Assembly: GCA_010015655.1 (NCBI GenBank)
Contig: ML976657.1
Span: 483,011-547,010, forward strand
DNA length: 64,000 bases
Source of the DNA: Bimuria novae-zelandiae CBS 107.79
Lineage: Eukaryota > Ascomycota > Dothideomycetes > Pleosporales > Didymosphaeriaceae
Reading direction: 5' to 3'
A model generated the notes under the pieces. That model was not told the DNA's origin and ran no database searches. It saw nothing but the letters and a program-made list of their open reading frames with translations. Position numbers and translations under genes: made by a program. Of this stretch, positions 42,563 through 53,167 are shown piece after piece. Positions within the stretch are counted from its first letter, which is position 1. The number at the start of each line of letters is the position of its first letter.

Positions 42563-43286
42563 CGAGTCCGACAAGACGCGTCTTCGCGGGCCCGCTACGC
42601 CCATTATTCTTGGATGGTAGTGCTGTTTCGGAGAAGGCGATGACGGTTCTCGTGACAGACGGTCTACAATGCCAATTGATTGGTGCCCAACGGTCGGCTT
42701 CTGAGCGTTCCTGAAGGGCGAAAGCGGGCTACTGCACATCTGCTGCAGGGGACGAAGCTCTTGCGCGTCGCAACGACTTGTGGAAGATTTACCAGGCGAA
42801 TAGTGTAACAGAAGGTGAAGTCTCATCTCAACTGTCGTTAGACGATGTGCAAGGGTGGCGTTTTGCACCGCCACAAACTCAACGTGCTTGGCAAGCGGGC
42901 CTTGGAAAACGTCACAAGCATGCAATGACGCCGCCTGTGAAAAGCCGTCAGGAAGCGACTTCTCTTTAGGCACATGGCCTGCGACTCTGCCTTTTGCTTC
43001 CTACTGACTACGCGACTGCCTTTTCGGTATCCTCCGACGCAACTTCCTAACATCAACCCACCTCATAATACTGCTCTAGGCAGCGCTCCGCCTAGTACCG
43101 CTACCTGAAGTTGTAGCCTGCTGAACATAGCACCGCGCCGAGACACTGACACTACAACTGCGGCACACGTCTGACGTTGAGACTTCCGCGCGGTCACATA
43201 GCGCCTCCTGGGCTTGGCAGCAGAGACGCCCAACAACACTTTCACCGGCAACTGACTGCCCTCCACAAACACAGCCGTAAGACAAG
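42563..43286. other. Upstream region of patatin-like gene
   Basis: No exon supported. A 173-codon minus frame at 42452-42973 crosses the transposon boundary and is considered fortuitous. Confidence 0.4.
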
Positions 43287-45225
43287 ATGGCAAGCAACGG
43301 TATCCGGCGGAAAGACACCACCAAAGGCCCGCCGCTGCGCATCCTCTCTTTAGGTATGATTCATATTTCTACAGCCTGAGATGTCGGGCACTGACGCGGG
43401 GCAGATGGCGGGGGTGTGCGCGGCTACTCGATGCTCGTCATCCTGCAAGAGCTCATGCACCGGACTTTTGTAGAGACTGAAGGGAGAGCCCCGAAGCGCC
43501 ACGAAATACCGAAACCATGCGACCACTTCGACCTCATCGGCGGTACGGGGACAGGCGGCTTGATCGCCATCATGTTGGGAAGGCTACGGATGGACGTGGA
43601 CACGTGCAAGGATGTCTATGTGCGCATGACGAAGCGCGTATTCGAGACAGACAAGACCTTCGCCGGCATTCCGTATCGACACACGCTGTTCAAGGCGTCA
43701 AAACTGGAGGAAGCCATCATGGAGTGTGTCCGAGAACACACCGTCTACGACGACGAGGGCAACGACAGCGAGAATGCAATGTCCTCCACGATGGATGTGC
43801 GCACGCCGATGACGCCGGGCAGCGCATACCCAAATCGGATGGAGCGAAGTGCGAGCACAGCCAGCAGATACAGTCAGATTGGCATGACTCCCGTGAACCC
43901 GCGGATGGCAGCGTTGCGATGGGGCAACCCGCATGCCAAGCTGTACGACAACCGAGAAGAGCGCACAAAGACGTGAGTAGCCGTGCTATGTGCGCACACG
44001 CAATATTGACACTCACAGGGCTGTCACGGCCGTGTACAAAGGCTCGAAGAACGCCGCCACCGGCCAGATCCTCCTACGCTCCTACGACTCGCGAAAAGAG
44101 ACCTCAGTCGAACCGAACGCGACGATATGGCAGGCGGGCCGAGCAACGTCTGCAACGGCGCTTGCTTTTAAGCCTATTCAGATTGGCCAGTCCGTCTTCC
44201 TGGATGAAGGCATCGGCAAATACAACCCGGCACCAATGATACTCGACGAAGCTGTGTGTAACGAGTGGCCTGGAAGAGATGTGGGCGTATTCATTAGTAT
44301 CGGCACGGGAAAGCGACCTGAAGGTACGAATCAGCAAGCACACCTGTGGTGGGAGGGCTTCGTGTCAAGTGGCATCGGGGACTTCGCAGAGGCAAGACGG
44401 AGGTTGATCGGCAAAATCGAAGACTGCGAGACGATACACCAATCGATGAAGGACCACCTAGCCAAACGACAAGTCAACCCGGAAAATTATTACCGACTCA
44501 ACGTCAACGTGGGTGTAGGTGAATTTGGCATGAATGAGTGGAATCGCCTGGCAGAAATCAGTTCCAGCACGCGTATGTATCTGAGTGACAAGGAGGTTCA
44601 AACGAAGATACTGGACTCTGCTTCAAAGCTTGCGAGAATACATTTCGCCAAGATAAGATGGGAAAGAGCGGAGAAGGGACTATCACCGCGCGGCGGTGCG
44701 GTGCCGCAGCTGAAGAACCCGTACGAACGGCCTCTGCCTAACCTGCCTTCTCCTCCTTCTATGGCCGTGGAACTTCCCGCCGAAGAGGTCACGCCCGAAT
44801 TCTACTCGCACCAACAAGAACCCAACATCATGCTGCACCCTGCGTACCGTCGCGCATCCAACAATGACAAATTCGCGGTCATGGCTTCAGACGAATACCC
44901 TGAGCCCGTCAACTCAAGTTTGGCGCGTTACTCCGGAGATTTTTCGAATCCCGGCCGCTCATCTGCGGAACAGTTTACTGTCGGGACTTTACACAACTCA
45001 CCACGTTTGAGCTACGAAGACCCACATGAAGACAGCCTACCCCCAAGGCCCCCGAAAACACCGTTCGAAGGCGACGGGAGGCCGGCAAACCTGAGCGGTC
45101 CGCCTTCATCACCTCCTCCTACTTCGGCCTTACCTAGACCACCACCCGGCGCGCCGCTGCCATACCCAGACACGGACGGCCCACCGCCGATCAACATGTC
45201 GCGAAAACCGGAGTTCAGGCGATGA
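43287..45225 (+). CDS. Patatin-like protein lacking the usual nucleophile serine
   Basis: Exons are 43287-43353, 43405-43972 and 44019-45225 (introns 51 and 46 nt), giving 613 aa. Patatins are acyl hydrolases with a Ser-Asp dyad. The oxyanion loop is present (LRILSL-DGGGVRGYSMLVIL) and so is FDLIGGTGTGGLIAIMLGRL; but the motif expected to be G-x-S-x-G reads G-T-G-T-G, so Gly occupies the nucleophile position. The Asp motif reads FLDEGIGKYNPA rather than the common D-G-G/A. The fold is therefore preserved and the classical dyad is not. The last ~170 residues are Pro-rich (PPRPPKTPFEG, PPPGAPLPYP) with possible SH3-binding sites. It may be a pseudo-lipase with a scaffold or regulatory role (inference). 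Confidence 0.85.
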
Positions 45226-46173
45226 ACTCGTTTTACGATTGATTAATATGGCATTTTTATCAGTTGATGTTAACACCGTGATGGACAATCTTTGTGGATA
45301 TCTTTTCCTTGCACATGTGTCCTTTTTTTTTTTGGCTCATTTCACGCCTTGGCGCAATTCTAGCATCATCGACGACGGCTGCTCTGTCGATTGGAGGGAC
45401 GTGCGGTTTTGCATATAAGACTCTTTATACCTTTGGGGTGTATGTGGCGTGTTCATGTCGGCAGTTGGTTAATTCAGATACCCTTCAATTTAAGTAACTT
45501 GCAACCTAGCATTTCAGTAATGTCTCTGTTGCGTTCGTATTTGCTTACAGGAGCCTTGAGTATGGTGAATGGGACGTACGTCATGAGTGAGTTGGGGTAT
45601 AAACCGTGTCGCCACTCCGCGGGCAGATTTAAGGTAGGAATTAAGGTATTAACCTCAAATTGCGCCGAAATCGATGGTTGCCTAAATGGGTAGGTGGGTA
45701 TTTATAGTAGGAGGAGCACTTCGGGGAATGGGTTCGTGGAATACAGCCTGAAGATGGGAGGAACGCGAGGATAGGGAAGTGTGGCGATGAAGGGGAAGTG
45801 TGCTGTGGCATGTAGCGTGCCGTGGCATGTAGCGTGCCGTGGTAGGAGATGTGTATGAGCGATTGAGGTGGGGAAGGCGATAGATTGGTGTTGCGAAGCA
45901 GAGTAAATTGGAAGGAAGGAGTCTTTTAATGGGAGTATTATACGTATCTACAAAGGGTTTGATTAAGGAAGGAAAGAGCCCTCAGGCTGCGCAGATATCA
46001 CGTGGCAGTGTGACAACATACACTAGACTATATGTATCCTAGCGTCTTCCTCAAAGTACAGAGCGGACGACCGAATCGTCTCCCTTCATCCATGCGTCAT
46101 CGCCCTTGACGTTTATGTACTCCCCATAAGCAATTTATCACAACCATATCCCGTCTATCGTATCACTCTACGC
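45226..46173. other. Intergenic region
   Basis: 3' flanks of two convergent genes. A short direct repeat (GTGGCATGTAGCGTGCC, two copies) lies near 45803-45840. No coding exon supported. Confidence 0.45.
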
Positions 46174-46719
46174 CTATCCCTGTCCAGCTGCGGCTTCCCC
46201 ACCAACCTCGTCATACCCCGTAAACGTAAAACTCGAAGCCTGCGTCTGCGTATCCTCTTCTTGTGTCTCGCCTTGCTCCTCTATCTCTTCGCACTCAATC
46301 TCGCTGGCATCCCACTGTTCCCCATCCTTCATAGGGCCATCCTCCTTCTGTTTTGGTATCTGCGGCTGTCCGAGGTTTTCGGGATGGACCCGGATACCGT
46401 ATGCCACCCTGGGTTGGGGAGCATATAAAATAACTGGTGTAATGGGAAATATCTGCGTGTAAGCCACTCGAGCGGTAGAATTACTGGTGATGGGAGGCGC
46501 ACCGAGGGCAGGCACGTATCGACAGCTGAAGCAAAAGCCGCACGGTCTGTGAGGCCCTAGACGATGGCGGTGGCATTTCGGAACGTGGTTTGGGTTATGG
46601 TGATGGTAAAAGTGATAGTAGTGGCATGCGTGTCGGTCGTGGGAGCTGTGGGTTTCAAAGTCCGGATACCGGCCTTCGTGGTGTTCGCGGACTGTGAGTT
46701 TTTGGGTGCGCCAGGGCAT
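46174..46719 (-). CDS. Hypothetical Cys/His-rich protein downstream of a poly-G/poly-Pro tract
   Basis: From ATG 46719 the frame encodes 181 aa: MPWRTQKLTVREHHEGRYP, a His-rich stretch (YYHFYHHHNPNH), KCHRHRLGPHRPCGFCFSCRY with a possible metal-binding Cys/His set, and an acidic C-terminus (ASEIECEEIEEQGETQEEDTQ). The frame stays open upstream through the C50/G50 homopolymer (16 Pro) to a GTG near 46986 but contains no ATG there. A longer protein starting in an upstream exon is possible. No family recognised. Confidence 0.5.
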   Translation of the reverse strand: MPWRTQKLTVREHHEGRYPDFETHSSHDRHACHYYHFYHHHNPNHVPKCHRHRLGPHRPCGFCFSCRYVPALGAPPITSNSTARVAYTQIFPITPVILYAPQPRVAYGIRVHPENLGQPQIPKQKEDGPMKDGEQWDASEIECEEIEEQGETQEEDTQTQASSFTFTGYDEVGGEAAAGQG

Positions 46720-46736
46720 GTTGCAGACCTGTATCT

Positions 46737-46786
<50 letters not shown>
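46737..46786. repeat. 50-bp G homopolymer
   Basis: Fifty consecutive G on the plus strand (C on the minus strand). In the minus frame it would encode polyproline. Confidence 0.95.
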
Positions 46787-46789
<3 letters not shown>

Positions 46790-47284
46790 GAAAGGTAGGG
46801 AGTGTGCGAAAGAGTTGGGTTCGTGGCGGGGTTAGAGGGCTGGGTTGTGTGAATGTTCGCACGGCGCTGGTAACCAATTGCGGCTACGTAAACAGGTCTG
46901 TGATTCCATTGGGGAGCTTCAAAGATGGGTGCAGTTTGTGGCGGGAAGATTTGCTGTGAAGAGGGGGAGAACCGTTCGCCGTGCACACTGGCTTGCTGCC
47001 TCGACGAGGATCAATCCAGGTTCTCTTTCGCCATGATTCATGAAATTACTAAATCATGCAACGGGCACACTAGGAAGATGGGAAATAAAATTCGGCGCGT
47101 GCTTAACCACATAGGAGAATCACTTCAAAGAAAGGTTTATTAGAGCATGTTGAATTGCTGGCTGCTACTGAAGACTAAAAGGATACACCCCCACCATAGC
47201 CGCTCCGCCATCTCGCCTCCTATCTAACTGATCACGTACGCCTCAATTCAATCCTAGTAATATCTCCCAAACACGACCTAGGCA
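46787..47284. other. Intergenic region
   Basis: Upstream of the poly-G-linked gene and 3' of the Gly/Tyr-rich gene. The minus frame of the poly-Pro region continues to about 46986 without an ATG. Confidence 0.4.
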
Positions 47285-48013
47285 TTAATATGAACTACCG
47301 GAGCTGATGGAGTCGAATTCAGAGTCGGAACCGAAGCCTCCTCCAAACGGTCCAGGCCTTCTGTATGCTCGAGGCCCACGGTAGGAGTCGTCAGGGCCAT
47401 ATCCTCCTCCCGGTCCGAAATAAGAGTCGTCAGAGTCATAGCCTCGTCCATACCGACCAGGGCCGGAATATGAATCGCCGGAATCGTATCCGCCGCCGTA
47501 GGACCCACCGCGACCGTGTGGACCGGGCCCGTAGTAAGAATCCCAAGAGTCGTATCCGCCGCCGTAGGACCCACCACGACCGTGCGGTCCGTACCCGGAG
47601 TAAGAATCCTCAGAGCCGTATCCCCCACCGGACCCTAAATACGAATCTCCAGAGTCGTACCCTTCACTATGTGAACGAGGGCCGAAGTAGGGGTCTTCAG
47701 AATCGTATCCTCCGCCATGTGGTTCGGGACCGAATTCAGAGCCGTATCCCCTGCTATACGAACCGTCGCTGAAGTCAGAGCCGTACGACCCGTATCCCCC
47801 TCCATGCGGCTCAATGTCAGATTCGCTATCAAAGGTTTCGTACTTCATGGAGTGTCTCCCTCGAGACCCGTGATTAGATGTAGTGCCAGAGGCCGCCTCA
47901 GCGATGCGTTGACCGACATCGCTATCATCAGACTCAACATAGGCTTCTCCTTGGGCCCAGTGCTGTCTACCATTATGCCAAATTTGCGCTCGGAAGTAGT
48001 ATTTCGGCATCAT
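47285..48013 (-). CDS. Gly/Tyr/Ser/Asp-rich repetitive protein
   Basis: 242 aa from ATG 48013 (MMPKYYFRAQIWHNG); the frame is open further to ATG 48145, but that stretch looks like a 5' leader. After ~70 ordinary residues (HWAQGEAYVESDDSDVGQ) the rest consists of degenerate units such as GGGYDSWDSYYGPGPHGRGGS, dominated by Gly, Tyr, Ser and Asp. Such low-complexity domains are prone to phase separation or amyloid-like assembly, or occur in structural proteins. No signal peptide. Two 66-bp DNA repeats encode the middle. Function unknown. Confidence 0.65.
   Translation of the reverse strand: MMPKYYFRAQIWHNGRQHWAQGEAYVESDDSDVGQRIAEAASGTTSNHGSRGRHSMKYETFDSESDIEPHGGGYGSYGSDFSDGSYSRGYGSEFGPEPHGGGYDSEDPYFGPRSHSEGYDSGDSYLGSGGGYGSEDSYSGYGPHGRGGSYGGGYDSWDSYYGPGPHGRGGSYGGGYDSGDSYSGPGRYGRGYDSDDSYFGPGGGYGPDDSYRGPRAYRRPGPFGGGFGSDSEFDSISSGSSY
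47486..47617. repeat. Two tandem 66-bp coding repeats
   Basis: Units 47486-47551 and 47552-47617 share GTATCCGCCGCCGTAGGA and most other positions; each encodes 22 residues of the Gly/Tyr-rich domain. Shorter related units flank them. Confidence 0.85.
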
Positions 48014-48686
48014 GAGGTTGGGTGTTATGGTCCTGGGATATTTTATTAGCTTTTGGTTTTGAGGTATTTGATGGGGAGCTTTAGAGGACCTGGATGGGGA
48101 AGATATAGTTGTGGGCAGAGCTTGTACTGACGAGGCGGCGTTCATCGGTTCCACGTCAGTAATTTCATCGGTGGCTACGTGGGCTAATTCTTACCAGCAT
48201 CTTCAGGGAGTACCTGAGTGGCAATGGCACAACTATAGTTCGCTGTAAGAAAGCACGCGGAAGGCGCTTCACAGGCAGCAACGTTTCTTCTGGCTACCCA
48301 TGGTACTTGAATTAATATTACACTGAATGGTAAAGTCAGTGATGCCCGTCATATTCGAACGTTAAACTGTACATGAAGTATCACGCGATACTAAAATTGT
48401 GATACTGTATTCTCACTGCTAGGATTACTGAAAAGCTGTCAAGGACTTAGGGGCGCTCCTATCAGTTGTTACGTGCGGACACAGAAATGATACATTAAGA
48501 GACGCTGAGCGGAATCTCGATAAGGAACACAATTGTGTAGCTACTTCCAACACATGCAAACGGAATCCCATGTTCTGTGGATCAACCTGACCGAATCTCA
48601 TGATCCGCTTCGGTGGCTTACCAACGGCTGAACCGAACCGGATCACTCATCATGGTCTCCTTCATCCTGCCTCACACGCTGTTGCC
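48014..48686. other. Intergenic region
   Basis: Probable promoter of the Gly/Tyr-rich gene and 3' flank of its degenerate neighbour. Nothing else is seen. Confidence 0.4.
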
Positions 48687-49160
48687 TCACATACCCCTCC
48701 AGCGCCGCCTATCGGGATAGAAACGGTAATCTCTAGGACCACCACGCCCGTAGGGACCATAAGGGTCGTCAAAGGGGCCATCAAATCCCCCGAAAGGACC
48801 ACCAAACCCGCCGTGAAAGCCACCATACCCGCTATGGGAATCGTCAAATCTGGAATCGCAAAAGCTAGAGCCGTCGTAGAAACTGTCGAAACCTCCATAA
48901 GAGCTACCTCCATACAAGCTCCCTCCATAGTAACTATCATACGGGTTGTAACTACTCTCGTACCCCCCATAGCCCTCGCTGCCATACCCAGACTCTGAGG
49001 GTCCGTAGTCTTCGACATCGCCTGCGGGTAGAATTGGGTTTCCCCTCTGCTGAAGTATTCACCGTGTTCATCGTATCTGTGACCTTCGGGCTTCAGGATA
49101 GTATTGGAACTCTCCCTGGTCGTTGTCGCTGCGCCAGAAGACACGGTTTGGACCTGGCAT
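48687..49160 (-). pseudogene. Second Gly/Tyr-rich gene, frame-broken
   Basis: From ATG 49160 the frame reads MPGPNRVFWRSDNDQGEFQ then YYPE and soon stops. A second frame continues EGHRYDEHGEYFSRGETQFYP, and a third continues GDVEDYGPSESGYGSEGYGG to the Gly/Phe/Tyr/Pro-rich end near 48687. Joined, they form one sensible protein similar in style to the neighbour at 47285-48013. The first break coincides with a 7-bp near-duplication (CCTGAAG / CCCGAAG) at about 49086-49099. Small introns cannot be excluded, but no good donor and acceptor pair was found. Confidence 0.55.
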
Positions 49161-49594
49161 GTTGATGTATGTTTTTTTCGATATGGGCGCTTGTTCTTTC
49201 GACTTCGCGATATTTGTTGGCGGTTGAGATCCTTTGAGTTGTGAGGAGAGAATTAGTTTTATGGAGAGGATGCAGAAGGGCTTTTATGAGGATAATATAG
49301 TGGGTGCGGACGTGTCGCGCTGTGTTGGCGCTCTCGGTAGCATATGGTACAAGCACTGCTGACTTGGATATCGTTTTGGGAGAGGAATCAGCGGCTGCCA
49401 GCCAGGCGTGTGAATACGCGCAGTCTATAGTAAGGCATTAAACGTAAACTTTAACTCGTTCACGCTGGAAGCTAACCACTTGGCTGGATTTCAAAGCAAC
49501 AACTGATTGAATGGAAACAGCAATAAGGACACACAGCACTGCAAAGCGCAATACGACCAATCAATCTCGGACGCAGGTTATTTCCCAAGTGTTA
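49161..49594. other. Intergenic region
   Basis: No exon or repeat recognised. Confidence 0.4.
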
Positions 49595-50062
49595 TTACGA
49601 GGTGTCCATGGAGCTATCGCTATCGGAATCTATACTAAACCGCGAACGGTCAGTGTCGATGGGGCGAACTCGAGAGCGCCATCTTCTTCTCGATCCCGCT
49701 ACTGTTCTCGTAGATATACTATCATCACTCGAATCTGACACTTCGCTAGATTCTGCCCAATAATCCCCTGCGAAGTAGCCTTCCCTAGCCGCGTCGCTAT
49801 AGCCACCGTAGCCCGACATACCGTCCTTGTTGCTGCCGCCGTCAGTGCTCGTGCCGGAGGTTTCTGCCTCAACCTCCGAAATAAGTGAAAAAGAACGTTC
49901 GCTCCCGACGCCCTCCTGCTCCTCTATCTCGGAGACGTTGTCTCTGTTGTAATTGTCGAAATATCCACCGTACGCATATGGGTTGCCGAATACAATCTCT
50001 TCATCACTGTCAAAGCGTCGGCGAGTCGGTCGACTTGCTGTGCTAGAAGGGCCACTCGACAT
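49595..50062 (-). CDS. Ser/Asp/Glu-rich low-complexity hypothetical protein
   Basis: Single exon, 155 aa, from ATG 50062. It begins MSSGPSSTASRPTRRRFDSDE, has a Tyr/Gly segment (NPYAYGGYFDNYN, GYGGYSDAAREGYF) and ends in Ser/Asp/Arg repeats (SDSDSSMDTS). Third in a row of low-complexity genes on the minus strand. No family recognised. Confidence 0.55.
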   Translation of the reverse strand: MSSGPSSTASRPTRRRFDSDEEIVFGNPYAYGGYFDNYNRDNVSEIEEQEGVGSERSFSLISEVEAETSGTSTDGGSNKDGMSGYGGYSDAAREGYFAGDYWAESSEVSDSSDDSISTRTVAGSRRRWRSRVRPIDTDRSRFSIDSDSDSSMDTS

Positions 50063-50732
50063 GGTCGTGATTTGGGTAGGGTTGATTGTGGTTGAATTTT
50101 CCAGTAAAGTTGAGTTGCAGGAGAGTTTTTAAGTCGATGCAAGAAGTTTACGTACGCGCGGATGAGCGATGGAAGATTGAAGTAGAAGTACGCTCGACAT
50201 TATTAATTCAAGGCTTTCAGCCCGATGAATCCATACGGGGAGAATGTAACCTAAGATTTTGCTTACTACACCAATGGAATAAACACTGGTTACGTGTCGT
50301 GTTTCCTGATGGCCTAGGAGTATACCACGACGAATGAACCCTAGGAACACATTCCACAGATAATTCGTCATATACTTCATCACTATTATATACTGGTAAA
50401 TATTCAAAACGTGGGGTTTTCAGCTAAATGAGAAGCCCGATTTTGGTGCAACAATATATCAGAGCCACAGTTTGTGAGGAAAGGGTTCTTGCGTTTCGAG
50501 ATAACTTTGCACCGGTCTTTATATATTGTGGAACGCTATGATATCGAACGTCCCTATCAGTAGAATTAATCAAAACGCCGAAATACAGGACTAACAGGGC
50601 ATGATAATTAATGTACGCTAAAAGAAGCAGTAAGAGAAACGGGTTTCCAGTTTGACAGTCTAAGATCCACCGTTAGCTAAGCAAAGCGAAAATAAGCCCG
50701 CACAAAATGAGTGTCTAGACCGTCAGTGACAC
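50063..50732. other. Intergenic region
   Basis: Upstream of the Ser/Asp-rich gene and 3' of the secreted-protein gene. Nothing else is seen. Confidence 0.4.
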
Positions 50733-51768
50733 TCATTGCAAAGCTACAGCTGCCGAATAAGGCCCTTCAGGAACCTCCTCAGGCTCCTCGCTACCGTTGC
50801 TAACATGCTTCCCCGATCTGCGACACATCATATGCGCCTTAGCCCAGGACCCATCCTCACGGTTCGCCATCTGCAGCTTCGTAACAATAGGCTCAATCGA
50901 TGTGGTGAGATTTGTACTCTCGCAGGCTAGTCGAGTTATGCTGCGACGCACCCCACATGTGGGCCACAAAAGATGATGTATCGTTAGTGCATTTATCGCC
51001 GCCTAATCCAAAGCCTGCCCATTCTGCGTATACGAAGTCAGCTTTAGCCCCAAGCCAGATATATTGCTACCAAAAACCGGAGTACTCACGGAATGGCTCG
51101 ATCAACGCACCGGGAGCGAAGTCAATTTTGCAGAGCTTCGTCGTGAGGTTGAATTGGAAGATTTCCAACCCTGAGCATACACCGGCCTTAGCGTCTGCTG
51201 GGATAATGTCTTCTTCTTTGTCTTCACTGTCGTCGTCGTCGCCTTTCTTCATCCAGTTCAGGTATTTCGCGTTGAATTCCGCCTAGTTCGTTAGTAAGCT
51301 TTCAAGCAACAGCACTGTCAATACGCTTACCTCCACGAGTATAGCCTGACGACGATCATCACTGAAAAACCCGGTACAGTCGCCCTTCAGATCGCCCTGA
51401 CTCTTTGCAACCCTGTCATGCCATGCGCCGTGAATGATGAGACCTCATCCGACGTACGTGTTCTGATTGAAGAGGCCAGGAGAGGGTAGTGGACTGATGT
51501 TGAGGCTGAGTGACTGGCGAATACTTGTGTTGCCATTATCTCGATAGTCGGGAGATTGTGTGTTGAGTTGCCACGTCCAGTTACTCGAAATGTTGGCATT
51601 GTAGGGACCTTGCAGAGGATTGAAAGAGCTTGCGATGGTGAAGTTATCTGTAGCATTGGTATATTGTAACTGATCTTGGGCGTCGCAGCCTATTTGCGTA
51701 GTCGGGCTTGTAAGCAAGAAGCAAACGAGAAGTGGGGATGCGTGGGGTTTTCTCATGAGAAGCTTCAT
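50733..51768 (-). CDS. Predicted secreted protein, five exons including a possible 25-nt intron
   Basis: Minus-strand exons are 51768-51458, 51412-51331, 51282-51090, 51023-50952 and 50926-50733, giving 283 aa. The first three introns are 45, 48 and 66 nt and typical. To keep frame at the end, 25 nt (50951-50927, GTGCGT..CTAG) must be skipped, unusually short for an intron; otherwise it is a frameshift. The N-terminus looks like a signal peptide (SPLLVCFLLTSPTTQIGC); several N-x-T/S sites occur (YTNATDNFT, NANISSNWT), and Cys residues recur (GDCTGF, GVCSG, KLCKI, DKCTND, ACEST). It may be an extracellular or wall protein. Family not recognised. Confidence 0.65.
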
Positions 51769-53114
51769 GTCAGTTAGTCGATGTTGGCAGTCCGATCAAT
51801 CTGGCGGTCCTGATTGGCTGTGGTAACGCTCTGGAGCTCGTTGTTTCGTGTGAGAATCGATACTCGCAAGGAGAATTTATAACGGAAGCTGAAGCTGTAC
51901 TGCTTCAATCTTGGTTGTGAATCAATGATAGATGAGGCTTCACAATTCGTCTCTTACTAGCAGCCGATTAAGTACCATAGCTTCGATGCGGACTTCTCCA
52001 AGGACCCGAGGCTGTGTAACACAATCCTTTGACGCTTTCTTGGCGTAAAATAGTTCTTTTTCGCCGCTCACAGGGTCTGACAGCTATGAAGCGAGCTGCA
52101 CCAGTACGAAGGGACGTGTCACAATGAAGTTGTTTGTTTTGTCAAATTATTTAGTTGTCTAAAATAAAACACAGTCAGTTTTAGGAGTAACTCTCGCCTC
52201 GCATTTCGCATCATATTCACAAGACCTTAGTATCTTGAACCATTGCAGTAATTCATTTCGAATTCTGTAAAAACGCCAGGAATATCAGGGGCTCAGTTCA
52301 AAGATGAAGATTTGTTGCAGACTGCGATGGATCCTTTTTGATTGGTGATAGTTTCTAGAAAATATGACTGGTAACTGGATGATTCACTGCTAAATGACCA
52401 TGAACGGCCTTAACAAGTCATTTGATCAACCGAAACGAGTTACAATGCAATGCTATGTACCAAACAAGGAACACTATAAGATGAGAGGAAAACTGACGAA
52501 GGGGCCATCGGACTAGTATAACAACGATCAGTGAGTGCCGCATAAGTAAGCATCCACAATCATTGCTACCTTTGTAGCCAGAAAGCGTAACAAAGCATAA
52601 ACAGCGGACAAGCGTGAGCGCAAAGACAACTCCGAGATATCTCGTACTGTATCTGACGCCTTTATTGTATTACGAAGGTCGGTGAGTTACACTCTTTTCC
52701 TATAGAATGCAGAGCATTCATCGCGTGGTCACGGTTGTAGGGCTCGAGGAATGTGACGGTGTGATCTTTGGGAAGCTGCTCGAAATTTCACATAAACGTG
52801 GATCAACTTCATATCTATAACAATGCAGCACGTACCACGGACCGCTTTACCAATTTAACCAACACGAGAGCTTCCCGTGCTTAAACCGCAGATGATGCCG
52901 GTCAGAGCATTTTCAGCGCACTCCTGCTAAGAAGCTTTGGCCTCAGCGGCATTTCCTAACGGCCCTGGTCCCTATATATAACACACCACTATGCGAACAT
53001 TACTCTAAACCTACCCGCGATTGAGGCCGTACCTTCAATTTACTCGCTTAGTGACTTCAAACATTCCAAAACAACAAAAACAAAAACAGATAGGGGCGGA
53101 GTTTCCCTATAGTC
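51769..53114. other. Intergenic region, about 1.3 kb
   Basis: AT-rich in parts; no exon, terminal repeat or RNA gene recognised. Confidence 0.4.
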
Positions 53115-53167
53115 ATGCCTGACCACGATGGAAGACGGGCACGACTAAGTGGTGTTACATTCGATAA

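Noticed and set aside
42452..42973. 173-codon minus-strand open frame
   Set aside because: It spans the nested mariner end, the terminal repeat and the flanking duplication, so it cannot be a conserved host gene; no motif.
46557..46959. Frames in other phases through the poly-G tract
   Set aside because: Open only because the homopolymer contains no stop; no support on either side.
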